Part shown: piece by piece, positions 1 through 4,679 of the stretch
How positions within the stretch are numbered: the first letter of the stretch is position 1
Layout of the letters: every line of letters starts with the position of its first letter
DNA from: JBOGFI01 sp050743365
GTDB taxonomy: Bacteria; Actinomycetota; Acidimicrobiia; IMCC26256; JACDBD01
Length of the DNA stretch: 13,450 bases
Assembly (NCBI GenBank): GCA_050743365.1
Contig: JBOGFI010000042.1
Location: 1-13,450, forward strand
Reading direction: 5' to 3'
Notes under the pieces: generated by a model
What the model was told of the DNA's origin: nothing
The model's database searches: none
Seen by the model: the letters and a program-made list of their open reading frames with translations, nothing else
Program-made: the position numbers and the translations under genes

Positions 1-185
1 GAGCGGACGGGCACGGTCACCACGATGCGCTCGTGCTCGGCGAGCCAGGCGAGCTCGAACCACGAGATCGACGCGACCGCGAGCTCGTCGGCCTCCTCCA
101 CAGCTCGTGTGGCTGCACGGCTCAGGCGGTCGGGTTCGGCCGACCACCACTGGATCACGTGGGAGTCGAGGAGGACCGTCGTCAC
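1..185 (-). CDS. vapC: VapC-type PIN-domain toxin (N-terminal part, runs off window)
   Basis: The visible 61 residues begin VLLDSHVIQWW, the N-terminal beta strand of a PIN domain with the first conserved acidic residue at D7. A second conserved acidic position is plausible at E45 in the segment ISWFELAW. PIN toxins of VapBC modules are Mg-dependent ribonucleases that cut tRNA or rRNA and are held inactive by the cognate antitoxin. The GTG start at 185 overlaps the antitoxin stop by four bases (GTGA), a typical translational coupling that also supports this start. The C-terminal half with the remaining acidic residues lies beyond position 1, so catalytic completeness cannot be judged. The family call is firm; the exact RNA target is unknown. 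Confidence 0.85.
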   Translation of the reverse strand, partial: MTTVLLDSHVIQWWSAEPDRLSRAATRAVEEADELAVASISWFELAWLAEHERIVVTVPVR

Positions 186-409
186 GGCAGGTTCCAGGTG
201 ACTCCGGTCGTGAAGAGGTCGTCGTCGTCAGCGGCGCTCATGGCAATCCCGGCGAGCCGGCCCTTCAGCGCCTGTGACCCGGCGGCCGGGACGAGCCGGG
301 CAACGGTGCGACCGTGCTTGGTGATCTCGACGTCTTCGCCGGCGGCGACGTCGTCGAGCACGCCGAGGATCTTGGCCTTGATCTCAGTAGCGGTCATTTT
401 TCTGGTCAT
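182..409 (-). CDS. vapB: Phd/YefM-type antitoxin of a VapBC module
   Basis: This 75-residue protein has the Phd/YefM layout: an N-terminal DNA-binding part (TATEIKAKILGVLDDVAAG, residues 6-24), the hallmark strand EDVEITKHGRTVARLVP at 25-41, and an acidic flexible C-terminus (SAADDDD) expected to wrap the toxin. Such antitoxins neutralise the PIN toxin and repress their own operon as a toxin-antitoxin complex. I chose ATG 409 because a -10 hexamer TATACT ends six bases upstream, so the transcript should begin at or near the A of this ATG (leaderless). ATG 397 (M5) is the alternative. It overlaps the toxin start by four bases. Confidence 0.88.
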   Translation of the reverse strand: MTRKMTATEIKAKILGVLDDVAAGEDVEITKHGRTVARLVPAAGSQALKGRLAGIAMSAADDDDLFTTGVTWNLP

Positions 410-428
410 ATGGTCAGTATAGTGGTCC
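403..428 (-). promoter_or_regulatory. vapBC promoter with TGGTC direct repeats (candidate operator)
   Basis: On the minus strand a TATACT hexamer (421 to 416) lies six bases before the antitoxin ATG, giving a leaderless-type promoter. On plus, TGGTCA occurs at 403-408 and 411-416 and TGGTCC at 423-428, with a further GGTCA at 392-396 inside the gene; successive offsets are 12, 8 and 12 bases. Repeats overlapping the -10 and start codon fit autorepression by the toxin-antitoxin complex. That role is inferred; I see no good -35 box. Confidence 0.5.
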
Positions 429-447
429 CACGGATAGTGGGCGGCGC

Positions 448-933
448 TTACTGCTCGATGGTGAGCGCGCAGCTGGCGAGGCCGCGCTTCTCGAGGTAGC
501 GCTGGTGGTAGTCCTCGGCGGGCCAGAACGTGTCCGCCGCGGTGATCTTGGTCATGATCGGCCGGTCGAAGTCGGCCTGCGCCTTCTCCATCGACTCCTC
601 GGCCGCGGTCTCCTGCTCGGGTGTGTGGAAAAAGATCGCCGAGCGGTACTGGTCGCCGATGTCAGGGCCCTGCCGGTTCAGCTGCGTTGGGTCGTGCATC
701 TGCCAGAAGGCCCTCAGCAGGTCGTCGTACGAGACCTGGTCGGGATCGAACTCCACCTGGACCGCCTCCGCGTGGCCGGTGGTGTGGCTGCAGACCTGCT
801 CGTAGCTGGGGGCCTCGGCGGTACCGCCGGTATAGCCGGCGGTGGTCGTCTTGACGCCCGGGATCTGGCGGAACCCGGCCTCGACCTGCCAGAAGCAGCC
901 GGCCGCGAACGTCGCTCGCTCCAAGTCGCTCAT
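448..933 (-). CDS. msrA: Peptide-methionine (S)-S-oxide reductase MsrA
   Basis: MsrA reduces the S epimer of methionine sulfoxide in oxidised proteins or free methionine, using thioredoxin-recycled cysteines in the cytoplasm. The 161-residue protein is of normal family length. It has the GCFW active-site motif with catalytic Cys13, the GYTGG segment at 33-37, the SYEQVCSHTTGHAEAVQVEFDP region at 43-64, GDQYRS at 93-98, and the C-terminal AEDYHQRYL motif at 139-147. Cys48 and Cys155 are candidate resolving cysteines. The ATG at 933 immediately precedes the family's usual N-terminus, with a purine-rich GAGGGGGA about ten bases upstream. The metallo-hydrolase gene ends 103 bases upstream on the same strand, so co-transcription is possible. 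Assignment is secure. Confidence 0.95.
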   Translation of the reverse strand: MSDLERATFAAGCFWQVEAGFRQIPGVKTTTAGYTGGTAEAPSYEQVCSHTTGHAEAVQVEFDPDQVSYDDLLRAFWQMHDPTQLNRQGPDIGDQYRSAIFFHTPEQETAAEESMEKAQADFDRPIMTKITAADTFWPAEDYHQRYLEKRGLASCALTIEQ

Positions 934-976
934 GTGCTGATCGTCCCCCTCGGTGCGGTTTCGTTACGGCCTTGCC

Positions 977-1060
977 TCACCAGCCGCGCTCGATCCATGC
1001 CATCTTCATGGTCGGGTTCGCTCGCCTGGCGTGCCATCACCACCCGCGGTCGATCCATTC
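977..1060 (-). repeat. Duplicated C-terminal coding tail (WI[D/E]RGW-stop), in frame
   Basis: The last eight codons of the metallo-hydrolase (1060 to 1037: E-W-I-D-R-G-W-stop) recur at 1000 to 977 as A-W-I-E-R-G-W-stop. The two 24-base copies match at 21 positions and are exactly 60 bases apart, so they share a reading frame. The copies differ by A/C at the first codon, C/G at Asp/Glu and a silent Gly change. The second copy is preceded by ATG-AAG-ATG at 1009. This looks like a displaced former end of the gene or a small tandem duplication. Confidence 0.7.
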
Positions 1061-1648
1061 CTGGAGATGGGGGCGCTCGTCGCCGATGGTCGTGTCGAGG
1101 CCGTGCCCGGGGAGCACGAGGAGGTCGCCGGGCAGCGGGAGCAGCCGCCGGTCGATCGACTCGATGATCTTCTCGAAGTCGCCGCCCGGCACGCTCGTGT
1201 TGCCGGGCCCGCCCGGGAACAGCGTGTCGCCGCTGAAGACGACCGGGTGGCCCTCGAGTCGGAAGCAGGTGGACCCGGCGGTGTGGCCCGGGGTGTGGAT
1301 GGTGTGCAGCCGGAGGTCGCCGACCGCGATCGTCTCGTCGTCGGGGATGGTGAAGTCGTAGGCGGGCAGCATGCTCGCGTCGTCGGCGGCGATCCCCACG
1401 TCGATCCCGGCGTCGCGCATGGCCTCCACCGCCTGGATGTGGTCCCAGTGACCGTGGGTGGTGAGCACCCGCCGCACGCCGGTGGACTTGCTGACCTCGA
1501 CGAGCAGGTCGTGCTCGTTGGCCGCGTCCAGGAGCACCGCCTCGCCGGTGCCCTTGCAGCGGAGGACGAACACATTGTTCTCGAACGGACCGACCACCAG
1601 CTTGTCGATGCGGGCGGCGGCGTCCTCGTAGTGGGGGGGCCGGGGCAT
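1037..1648 (-). CDS. Metallo-beta-lactamase-fold hydrolase, glyoxalase II-like
   Basis: This 203-residue cytoplasmic protein has the full metal-binding set of the glyoxalase II/MBL fold: THGHWDH (H65, H67, D69, H70), HTPGHTAGS with H122, SGDTLF with D141, and LPGHG with H182. Such enzymes usually hydrolyse thioesters, for example S-lactoyl-thiols, or related small esters with two metal ions; the exact substrate is not shown. The open frame extends 63 codons upstream, but ATG 1648 is preferred: it starts just before the conserved strand and a TACCCT hexamer lies eight bases upstream. Longer starts would overlap the divergent acyl-CoA dehydrogenase gene. A second in-frame copy of its C-terminal codons lies just downstream. 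msrA follows on the same strand. Confidence 0.88.
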   Translation of the reverse strand: MPRPPHYEDAAARIDKLVVGPFENNVFVLRCKGTGEAVLLDAANEHDLLVEVSKSTGVRRVLTTHGHWDHIQAVEAMRDAGIDVGIAADDASMLPAYDFTIPDDETIAVGDLRLHTIHTPGHTAGSTCFRLEGHPVVFSGDTLFPGGPGNTSVPGGDFEKIIESIDRRLLPLPGDLLVLPGHGLDTTIGDERPHLQEWIDRGW

Positions 1649-1656
1649 CGTCGACC

Positions 1657-1662
1657 AGGGTA
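1657..1662 (-). promoter_or_regulatory. Probable -10 box of the MBL-fold hydrolase gene
   Basis: TACCCT (1662 to 1657 on minus) fits TANNNT and lies eight bases before ATG 1648, implying a transcript with little or no leader. No clear Shine-Dalgarno is present, which agrees with this. Inference from spacing only. Confidence 0.4.
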
Positions 1663-1704
1663 ACCCGCGCCCGCCGACGGCCGACTCTCGGCCGGTGGAA
1701 ACTT

Positions 1705-1727
1705 GACCGGACGGTCCAGTACCGTCC
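1705..1727. promoter_or_regulatory. Overlapping inverted repeats, candidate TetR-type operator
   Basis: In the divergent intergenic region, GACCG-GA-CGGTC (1705-1716) is a perfect inverted repeat, and GGACGGT (1709-1715) pairs with ACCGTCC (1721-1727) across a 5-base spacer. Three GGACGGT-like half-sites are therefore interleaved within 23 bases. Fatty-acid and CoA-ester degradation genes in actinobacteria are often controlled by TetR-family repressors binding such palindromes. No regulator gene is in the window, so the protein partner is unknown. It lies 37 bases before the acyl-CoA dehydrogenase start. Confidence 0.5.
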
Positions 1728-1764
1728 CGGCCATCGACCACCGCGACGGGCAAGGAGTCGTCTC

Positions 1765-2895
1765 GTGAACTTCGCTTTCTCCGAGGAGCAGGAGCAGCTC
1801 CGGGACGCCGTCCGAAAGTTCCTCGAGAGCAAGTCACCGTCCGCCGAGGTACGGCGGCTCATGGAGACGACCGAGGGATACGACGAGGCCGTCTGGAAGC
1901 AGATGGCCCAGGAGCTCGGGCTCCAGAGCCTCCACCTCCCCGAGGACCATGGAGGCCAGGGGTTCACGTTCGTCGAGCTCGGCATCGTGCTCGAGGAGAT
2001 GGGCCGGGTGCTGCTGTGCGCGCCCTACTTCGCCACCGTGGCGCTGGCGGCCAACGCGATCATGAACGCCGGCACCGCCGAGCAGCAGGGCGAGCTGCTA
2101 TCCGGCATCGCATCCGGTGAGACGATCGCCGCCCTCGCCTTCACCGAGCCCAACGGGAAGTGGGACGCGTCGGGCATCACCATGGAGGCCGGCGGCAGCG
2201 GGAGCGAGTACACGCTCGACGGCGAGAAGATGTTCGTGATCGACGGGCACGTCGCCAACCGCATCGTCGTGGTCGCCCGCCTGGCCGGTACCAGCGGCGA
2301 AGACGGCATCTCGTTCTTCACCGTCGACGGCGACGCCCGCGGGCTCACCCGCACGCCGCTCCAAACCATGGACCAGACCCGCAAGCAGGCCCGCCTCGAG
2401 TTCTCGGGCGTGCGCGCCAAGCCGCTGGGCGAGCCCGGCTCCGGCTGGGCCGCGCTGTCCAAGACGCTCGACCAGGCGGCGGTGTGTCTATCGAACGAGA
2501 TGGTGGGCGGCGCCCAGAAGGTGCTCGAGATGTCGGTGGAGTACGCCAAGGTGCGCGTCCAGTTCGGCCGGCCGATCGGGTCGTTCCAGGCGATCAAGCA
2601 CAAGTGTGCCGACATGCTGCTCGAGGTCGAGTCGGCCAAGTCGGCCGCGTACTACGCGAGCTGGGCCGCGGCCGAGGACAACGACGAGCTCCCAGTGGTG
2701 GCGAGCCTGGCCAAGGCGTACTGCTCGGACGCCTACTTCCACGCCGCAGCCGAGAACATCCAGATCCACGGCGGCATCGGGTTCACCTGGGAGCACGACG
2801 CCCACCTGTACTTCAAGCGGGCCAAGAGCTCCGAGATCCTCCTTGGCGACGCCACCTATCACCGCGAGCTACTCGCCCAACGCATCGGGATCTAG
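1765..2895 (+). CDS. Acyl-CoA dehydrogenase family protein
   Basis: FAD-dependent acyl-CoA dehydrogenases introduce the alpha-beta double bond in acyl-CoA thioesters and pass electrons to ETF. The 376-residue protein has the three-domain layout: N-terminal helices (FAFSEEQEQLRDAVRKFL, 3-20), the middle beta domain around AFTEP (125-129), and the C-terminal helical domain with RVQFGRPIGSFQAIKH (264-279) and QIHGGIGFTWEHDAHLYFKRAK (333-354). The last motif resembles actinobacterial FadE types from sterol and branched acyl degradation. I cannot place the catalytic base without an alignment; E343 lies in the motif, but the position of the classical C-terminal Glu appears to read LLGD. GTG 1765 is chosen because AAGGAG lies seven bases upstream. 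The acyl chain specificity is unknown. Confidence 0.92.
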   Translation: MNFAFSEEQEQLRDAVRKFLESKSPSAEVRRLMETTEGYDEAVWKQMAQELGLQSLHLPEDHGGQGFTFVELGIVLEEMGRVLLCAPYFATVALAANAIMNAGTAEQQGELLSGIASGETIAALAFTEPNGKWDASGITMEAGGSGSEYTLDGEKMFVIDGHVANRIVVVARLAGTSGEDGISFFTVDGDARGLTRTPLQTMDQTRKQARLEFSGVRAKPLGEPGSGWAALSKTLDQAAVCLSNEMVGGAQKVLEMSVEYAKVRVQFGRPIGSFQAIKHKCADMLLEVESAKSAAYYASWAAAEDNDELPVVASLAKAYCSDAYFHAAAENIQIHGGIGFTWEHDAHLYFKRAKSSEILLGDATYHRELLAQRIGI

Positions 2896-2910
2896 CGCGT
2901 GGGCGGCGAC

Positions 2911-2991
2911 AGTAGCGAGCGGATGCGAGCGGAGGTCGCTCGCAGGAGCAGCGAGCGTCCGCGGGTCGGGTATCCCGGCCCGCAGCGAGCG
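2911..2991. repeat. Palindromic AGCGAGCG repeat cluster with two hairpins
   Basis: AGCGAGCG occurs directly at 2914-2921, 2950-2957 and 2984-2991, and once more imperfectly at 2924. TGCGAGCG (2924-2931) pairs perfectly with CGCTCGCA (2937-2944) over a GAGGT loop. GCGGGTCGGG (2961-2970) pairs with CCCGGCCCGC (2974-2983) over a TAT loop with one G-T wobble. The cluster lies between the acyl-CoA dehydrogenase stop and the next start, so the hairpins may end or stabilise that transcript; there is no T-run. A related GCGAGCGAACCCGACCATG lies at 1027 to 1007 on minus. Confidence 0.6.
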
Positions 2992-3002
2992 CGACCATAG
3001 AG

Positions 3003-3455
3003 GTGGCGCTAGTTGTGGGCATGCTCGTCGTGGGGCTCGTCATCGCGATCGCGGCGGTGTTCGTCGTGCGGGAGGCGGGCCGCCTCGCGAAGGAGCCCCC
3101 GCTTCCCGTGTTCGACCTCGAGGAGGCCTACGAGTGGGTGGTGACCCACGTGCCCGACGACGTGGCCGCCACCCTCACCCCCGACGACGTGCGGCGGATC
3201 CTCGACCTCCAGATCGAGTACTTCCGTCGCAAGGGCGTGTCGGGGAACGGCTCGCACGGCTCGCCGACGGGCCCGGTGGTGGTCGGCGGCGCCGAGACGG
3301 TCGACTACATCATCGATCGGGCGGCGGCGACCGGCGAGACCTATCTCCCGGAGCAGGTGCACGCGGTCGTCGAGACCCAGCTCAGCTACCTGCGGGCCAT
3401 CGGGGCGATCGGCCCGCCGGCCGGCTCGGAGCCCGACGGAGGGCCGCCGGACTGA
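3003..3455 (+). CDS. Membrane-anchored hypothetical protein with internal helical repeat
   Basis: I do not recognise a named family. The 150-residue product has one N-terminal membrane helix (MLVVGLVIAIAAVFVV, 7-22) followed by a cytoplasm-facing Arg/Lys-rich turn, suggesting an anchored soluble domain. That domain contains two similar units, residues 40-79 and 97-135: each has an E-x-x-[ED]-[WY]-[VI]-[VI] helix followed by P-[DE]-x-V-x-x-[IV] and Q-[IL]-x-Y-[FL]-R ending in G. The linker (80-93) is Gly/Ser-rich and the tail Pro/Gly/Asp-rich. Starts at GTG 3003, GTG 3015 or ATG 3021 all keep the helix; GAGGTG at 3000-3005 is best spaced for GTG 3015. The function is unknown. Confidence 0.75.
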   Translation: MALVVGMLVVGLVIAIAAVFVVREAGRLAKEPPLPVFDLEEAYEWVVTHVPDDVAATLTPDDVRRILDLQIEYFRRKGVSGNGSHGSPTGPVVVGGAETVDYIIDRAAATGETYLPEQVHAVVETQLSYLRAIGAIGPPAGSEPDGGPPD

Positions 3456-3481
3456 ATGCCGTTCCGCCGAGCCTCCGCGCG

Positions 3482-3501
3482 TGGTACAAGAGCCGGTACC
3501 A
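3482..3501 (+). promoter_or_regulatory. Inverted repeat TGGTAC-N8-GTACCA before the short ORF
   Basis: The arms at 3482-3487 and 3496-3501 are perfect complements over the loop AAGAGCCG. It could be a protein-binding operator, or the first hairpin of the short transcript. TACAAG at 3485-3490 could serve as a -10 box, placing the RNA start near 3497. Both readings are inference. Confidence 0.35.
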
Positions 3502-3505
3502 GAGG

Positions 3506-3565
3506 AAGGAGGTGGTCCACACGATGCATGATGAACGTGGGACTCTGGAGGTGCGCGGCCGCTAG
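3506..3565 (+). CDS. Candidate 13-aa ORF with exceptionally long Shine-Dalgarno
   Basis: ATG 3524 to TAG 3565 encodes MHDERGTLEVRGR; the feature includes its ribosome site from 3506. AAGGAGGTGGTCC at 3506-3518 matches the complement of the 16S rRNA 3' end at all but one position, far longer than any other gene here. The spacing from GGAGG to ATG is 11 bases. A second overlapping frame from ATG 3528 gives MMNVGLWRCAAARP ending at 3572. The peptide is basic and charged with no membrane segment and no run of one amino acid that would mark classical attenuation. It may be a leader peptide or small protein. I do not recognise it, and translation is unproven. Confidence 0.4.
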   Translation, partial: KEVVHTMHDERGTLEVRGR

Positions 3566-3707
3566 GCCGTAAGGCTTGACGGTCTGGCGGAGTCCAACCG
3601 CCGCACCGTTGCCGCTCGGGCGGGGGCTGGTCCCACCCGCAGGTTGCCGAGCCGGCGAACCAAACAGCCGATGCGTGACGGGACGGGGGCGCCGCGAGCG
3701 CCCCCTT
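3524..3707 (+). ncRNA. Putative structured RNA ending in a terminator hairpin
   Basis: Successive stem-loops can be drawn. AGGCC/GGCTT (3564-3577) closes a GTAA loop of GNRA type. CGGT-GGCGG pairs with CCGCC-ACCG (3580-3608) with a symmetric internal loop. GCGGG/CCCGC (3620-3640) holds an inner GG/CC. GGTT-GCC pairs with GGC-AACC (3642-3661) with one bulged G. The perfect GGGGGCGC/GCGCCCCC stem (3685-3705) ends it. GC-rich DNA forms hairpins by chance, so only covariation or expression data can confirm this. I matched it to no riboswitch, tmRNA, 6S, SRP or RNase P consensus I know. Confidence 0.35.
3685..3707 (+). terminator. Terminator-like hairpin
   Basis: GGGGGCGC (3685-3692) and GCGCCCCC (3698-3705) form a perfect 8-bp stem over the loop CGCGA, followed by TT then C-rich sequence. 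The short T-tract is weak by E. coli standards but typical of high-GC actinobacteria. Confidence 0.6.
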
Positions 3708-3769
3708 CCCGCGCCCGGGCCCCGGCCGGCGGCACCGATGGCAGCGAGGAGTCGCGAGATCACGCCCGG

Positions 3770-3775
3770 TAGCCT
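3770..3775 (+). promoter_or_regulatory. Probable -10 box for the 75-aa protein gene
   Basis: TAGCCT (TANNNT) ends eight bases before GTG 3784, and no Shine-Dalgarno lies between. This predicts a leaderless or near-leaderless message, separate from the structured region upstream. Confidence 0.45.
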
Positions 3776-3783
3776 GACCGCCC

Positions 3784-4011
3784 GTGCGGCCGTCCCGGTT
3801 CGAGAGCTACCGCTACCTGGGCGACAAGCGCACGCAGGTCGTCTACGACCTCGACCTGGTGGACGAAGCCGGGCTCGGCGACGCGATCGACGAGCTCATG
3901 GCCTCGGAGCAGTTCGCCGCCTTCGGCCCCGACACGCTGGCCGAGGCCCGCAACCGCGGCTACCGGCCGCACCGTTCAATCGTCGAGCTGGCGGACGCCG
4001 GCGACGAATGA
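3784..4011 (+). CDS. Small conserved-looking hypothetical protein (75 aa)
   Basis: The product starts MRPSRFESYRYLGDKRTQVVYDLD and ends HRSIVELADAGDE. It is soluble, acidic in its second half, and lacks cysteines, a signal peptide or a membrane segment. The N-terminal part could be a strand-rich segment (QVVYDLDLVD, 18-27), followed by helices at 33-44 and 50-58. I do not recognise the family and assign no function. The GTG 3784 start is chosen from the -10 spacing; no in-frame ATG lies near. Codon usage is strongly GC3-biased like its neighbours, which supports real coding. It converges with the DUF1802 gene, whose stop is 36 bases away. Confidence 0.65.
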   Translation: MRPSRFESYRYLGDKRTQVVYDLDLVDEAGLGDAIDELMASEQFAAFGPDTLAEARNRGYRPHRSIVELADAGDE

Positions 4012-4047
4012 CGGACGGACCGGAACGCCCGAGGGCCGCTCCGTCGC

Positions 4048-4638
4048 CTACGAGCCCGGGTCGGCGAGACCGCCGGGGAGGTCGCCCACCACGCCCTTGA
4101 GCCGGGCCTCGAAGGCGACGTCCGACAGTGCCGGCTCGCTCGGCACCGACGTGGGGTCATCGGGGAGGCCGTCGAGCTCCACCCACGACGTGCAGCCGCC
4201 GTAATCGTCGTGCCACGGCACCGTGAGCGGCTCGGTGAGACGATGGACGCGCAGGGCGAGCACCCACAGCGGGTCACGCTTCTTCCACTGGAGTCGCGAC
4301 TCCGCGTACTCGAGCGTCCAGATCCACTTCGACTCGAGGCGTGCGAGCTCGTCGGGCCCTGTGAGCGTGGCGACGCCCACGACGTCGGCCCACCCGTCGA
4401 TCCGGATGGGCTCGCCCACGGGCGAACCGGGACTGAGCGGCACGGTGTGCCGGTAGGCGGGCTTGAGCAGCTCGGGCCGTTGGTGCTCGGCGGTGGGGTA
4501 GAGCCAGAACCGCGATGCCTGCAGGCCGAAATGGCGGCCGTCCTCACGCAGGCCCCCCTTGCGGACGTCGAGGATCTGCTCGCCCTCGAGCAGCGCCCGC
4601 ACGATGACCGCCCATTCCTTGAATGCCGGTGCACGCAT
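4048..4638 (-). CDS. DUF1802 family protein
   Basis: The 196-residue protein shows the DUF1802 signature: AFKEWAVIVRALLEGEQIL (5-23), VRKGGLREDG (25-34), FWLYPTAEHQ (44-53), and a C-terminal WVLALRVHRL segment before PWHDDYGGCTSWVELD. The biochemical function of the family is unknown; proteins of this group occur in bacteria and archaea as stand-alone cytoplasmic proteins. The frame stays open to TTG 4665, but ATG 4638 is chosen because TATCCT (4651 to 4646) ends seven bases upstream and the family begins at this point. It diverges from the alpha/beta hydrolase over only 41 bases, so the two may share control. Confidence 0.85.
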   Translation of the reverse strand: MRAPAFKEWAVIVRALLEGEQILDVRKGGLREDGRHFGLQASRFWLYPTAEHQRPELLKPAYRHTVPLSPGSPVGEPIRIDGWADVVGVATLTGPDELARLESKWIWTLEYAESRLQWKKRDPLWVLALRVHRLTEPLTVPWHDDYGGCTSWVELDGLPDDPTSVPSEPALSDVAFEARLKGVVGDLPGGLADPGS

Positions 4639-4645
4639 CACGCTC

Positions 4646-4673
4646 AGGATAGGGGAGAGGAGCAAGCGAGAAT
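4646..4673. promoter_or_regulatory. Back-to-back promoter between DUF1802 and hydrolase genes
   Basis: On minus, TATCCT (4651 to 4646) lies seven bases before ATG 4638. On plus, GAGAAT (4668-4673) lies six bases before GTG 4680. Both spacings predict leaderless messages from a 41-base divergent region. The minus box is convincing; the plus box lacks the first T of the consensus. Confidence 0.45.
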
Positions 4674-4679
4674 CAGGGT

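Larger units (their letters stand above)
3456..3783 (+). other. Gene-poor intergenic region with short ORF and RNA-like folds
   Basis: This 328-base stretch lacks a conventional gene. From left to right it holds an inverted repeat TGGTAC/GTACCA (3482-3501), an extended Shine-Dalgarno (3506-3518), a 13-codon ORF, four stem-loops, a terminator-like hairpin, and finally the -10 box of the next gene. The arrangement suggests an independent short transcript rather than simply a long leader. Confidence 0.6.

Noticed and set aside
33..422. 129-codon plus frame over the toxin-antitoxin genes
   Set aside because: Opposite strand of the recognised vapBC pair, with no family features.
930..1985. 351-codon minus frame across the MBL hydrolase
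   Set aside because: Low-complexity Arg-rich shadow of the MBL hydrolase and acyl-CoA dehydrogenase genes.
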